DNA of 20,429 bases from a virus. The first letter of the stretch is position 1; each line of letters starts with the position of its first letter. Both the position numbers and the translations under genes were made by a program. The notes beneath the pieces were generated by a model. That model was not told the origin of the DNA. It saw only the letters and a program-made list of their open reading frames with translations, and did no database searches. This document shows, in pieces, positions 20,111 through 20,429 of this stretch. The stretch covers positions 1 to 20,429 of the IMG/VR virus record IMGVR_UViG_3300047309_000070, one strand, 5' to 3'.

Positions 20111-20429
20111 TTATAATCCATACAGCAAGACGAATTTAATCGCCGTTGCATTTGACACACTACCCGTTGCACCTGTCGGTCCTGTCGGGCCTGTTGGTCC
20201 TGCTACAGTTGATGCTGCACCAGTTGCGCCTGTAGGTCCAGTGGGTCCTGTAGGTCCAGTTGAACCAGCCGCTCCCGCTGTGCCTGTCGGCCCCGTAGGT
20301 CCGGTGGGTCCATTGGTTCCTGCTGTTCCCTGCGGACCAGTAGGTCCTGTGGGACCCGTAGGGCCTGTTGCACCAGTAGACCCAGCAGTGCCTTGGGGAC
20401 CTGTCGGACCTGTGGGACCTGTGGGTCCA
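20111..20429 (-). CDS. Collagen-like protein, C-terminal part (cut by the right edge)
   Basis: The frame is open at the window edge, so only the last 105 residues are seen. They hold 24 uninterrupted Gly-x-y triplets, a four-residue break (STVA), four more triplets and the tail [20 protein letters not shown] is by far the commonest triplet, with some GTA, GAT, GST and GPQ. This is a collagen-type triple-helix sequence, used in phages as stiff trimeric fibre stalks. The aromatic/hydrophobic end could be a trimerising or anchoring tip. TAA is at 20111-20113. It opens the visible series, ahead of two other likely surface proteins, so a tail or head fibre role is likely. Confidence 0.85.
   Translation of the reverse strand, partial: GPTGPTGPTGPQGTAGSTGATGPTGPTGPTGPQGTAGTNGPTGPTGPTGTAGAAGSTGPTGPTGPTGATGAASTVAGPTGPTGPTGATGSVSNATAIKFVLLYGL
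20165..20428 (-). repeat. Gly-x-y triplet array with (GPT)3 blocks
   Basis: Nine-base GPT codon triplets recur in groups of three. Five groups are visible, each followed by two to four non-GPT triplets, giving a higher-order period of about 18 residues. Codons within the groups vary (GGA/GGT/GGC, CCC/CCT/CCG), so the protein pattern is kept more strictly than the DNA. Confidence 0.85.

Noticed and set aside
20165-20428. CRISPR or other non-coding repeat array at the right edge
   Set aside because: The spacing is in multiples of nine bases and translates as Gly-x-y triplets with synonymous codon change; there are no unique spacers.

Overview
The window is part of a tailed double-stranded DNA phage genome (Caudoviricetes), or of a prophage or metagenome-assembled phage contig. 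It holds virion, fibre and lysis genes. A lysozyme with a complete spanin pair implies a Gram-negative host. The short-tail (podovirus-like) reading rests on an SU10/P22-type head-tail adaptor, a P22 gp10-like tail protein and two very large internal-virion-type proteins. The C-terminal module of the 868-residue protein and the style of the small structural genes recall phages of aquatic alphaproteobacteria, but host assignment is only a guess. No terminase, portal, capsid, replication, integrase, tRNA or CRISPR gene is visible.

Layout. Twenty-one of 23 genes lie on the minus strand and read leftward from 20429 to 821 as one tightly packed series. Junctions are mostly 1-8 base overlaps or gaps of 0-32 bases, and no stretch above about 35 bases is non-coding. 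In transcription order: (1) surface proteins: a collagen-like protein cut by the right edge, a 131-residue beta-rich protein, and a 341-residue protein with six repeats that each carry one variable loop; (2) an accessory block: two conserved unknowns, a 2-oxoglutarate/Fe(II) oxygenase-like enzyme, a 74-residue unknown, and a family 2 glycosyltransferase with a TPR-like tail; (3) a lysis block: two small membrane proteins (holin candidates), a membrane-tethered lysozyme, and overlapping inner and outer spanins; (4) a candidate extended -10 promoter inside a palindrome, then adaptor, tail protein, a small beta-rich protein, a basic protein with a duplicated domain, and a GNAT acetyltransferase; (5) a 1826-residue fusion carrying an S74-like domain, two DUF4214-like units, Gly-Tyr-rich sequence and a lytic transglycosylase domain, then an 868-residue ejection-type protein, then a short fibre-like protein.

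At the left edge two plus-strand genes, a cut-off C-terminus and a DxD sugar transferase, run toward the minus-strand series. The last gene of each series overlaps the other by 26 coding bases.

How it may work together: adaptor and tail protein extend the portal; the giant proteins are probably packaged and injected, with the transglycosylase opening the cell wall during entry; lysozyme, small membrane proteins and spanins open the cell at the end. The most interesting hypothesis is that the oxygenase and the glycosyltransferases modify the collagen-like or repeat fibres. The repeat protein, with one length-variable loop per otherwise fixed unit, is the best candidate for an adaptable receptor-binding surface.
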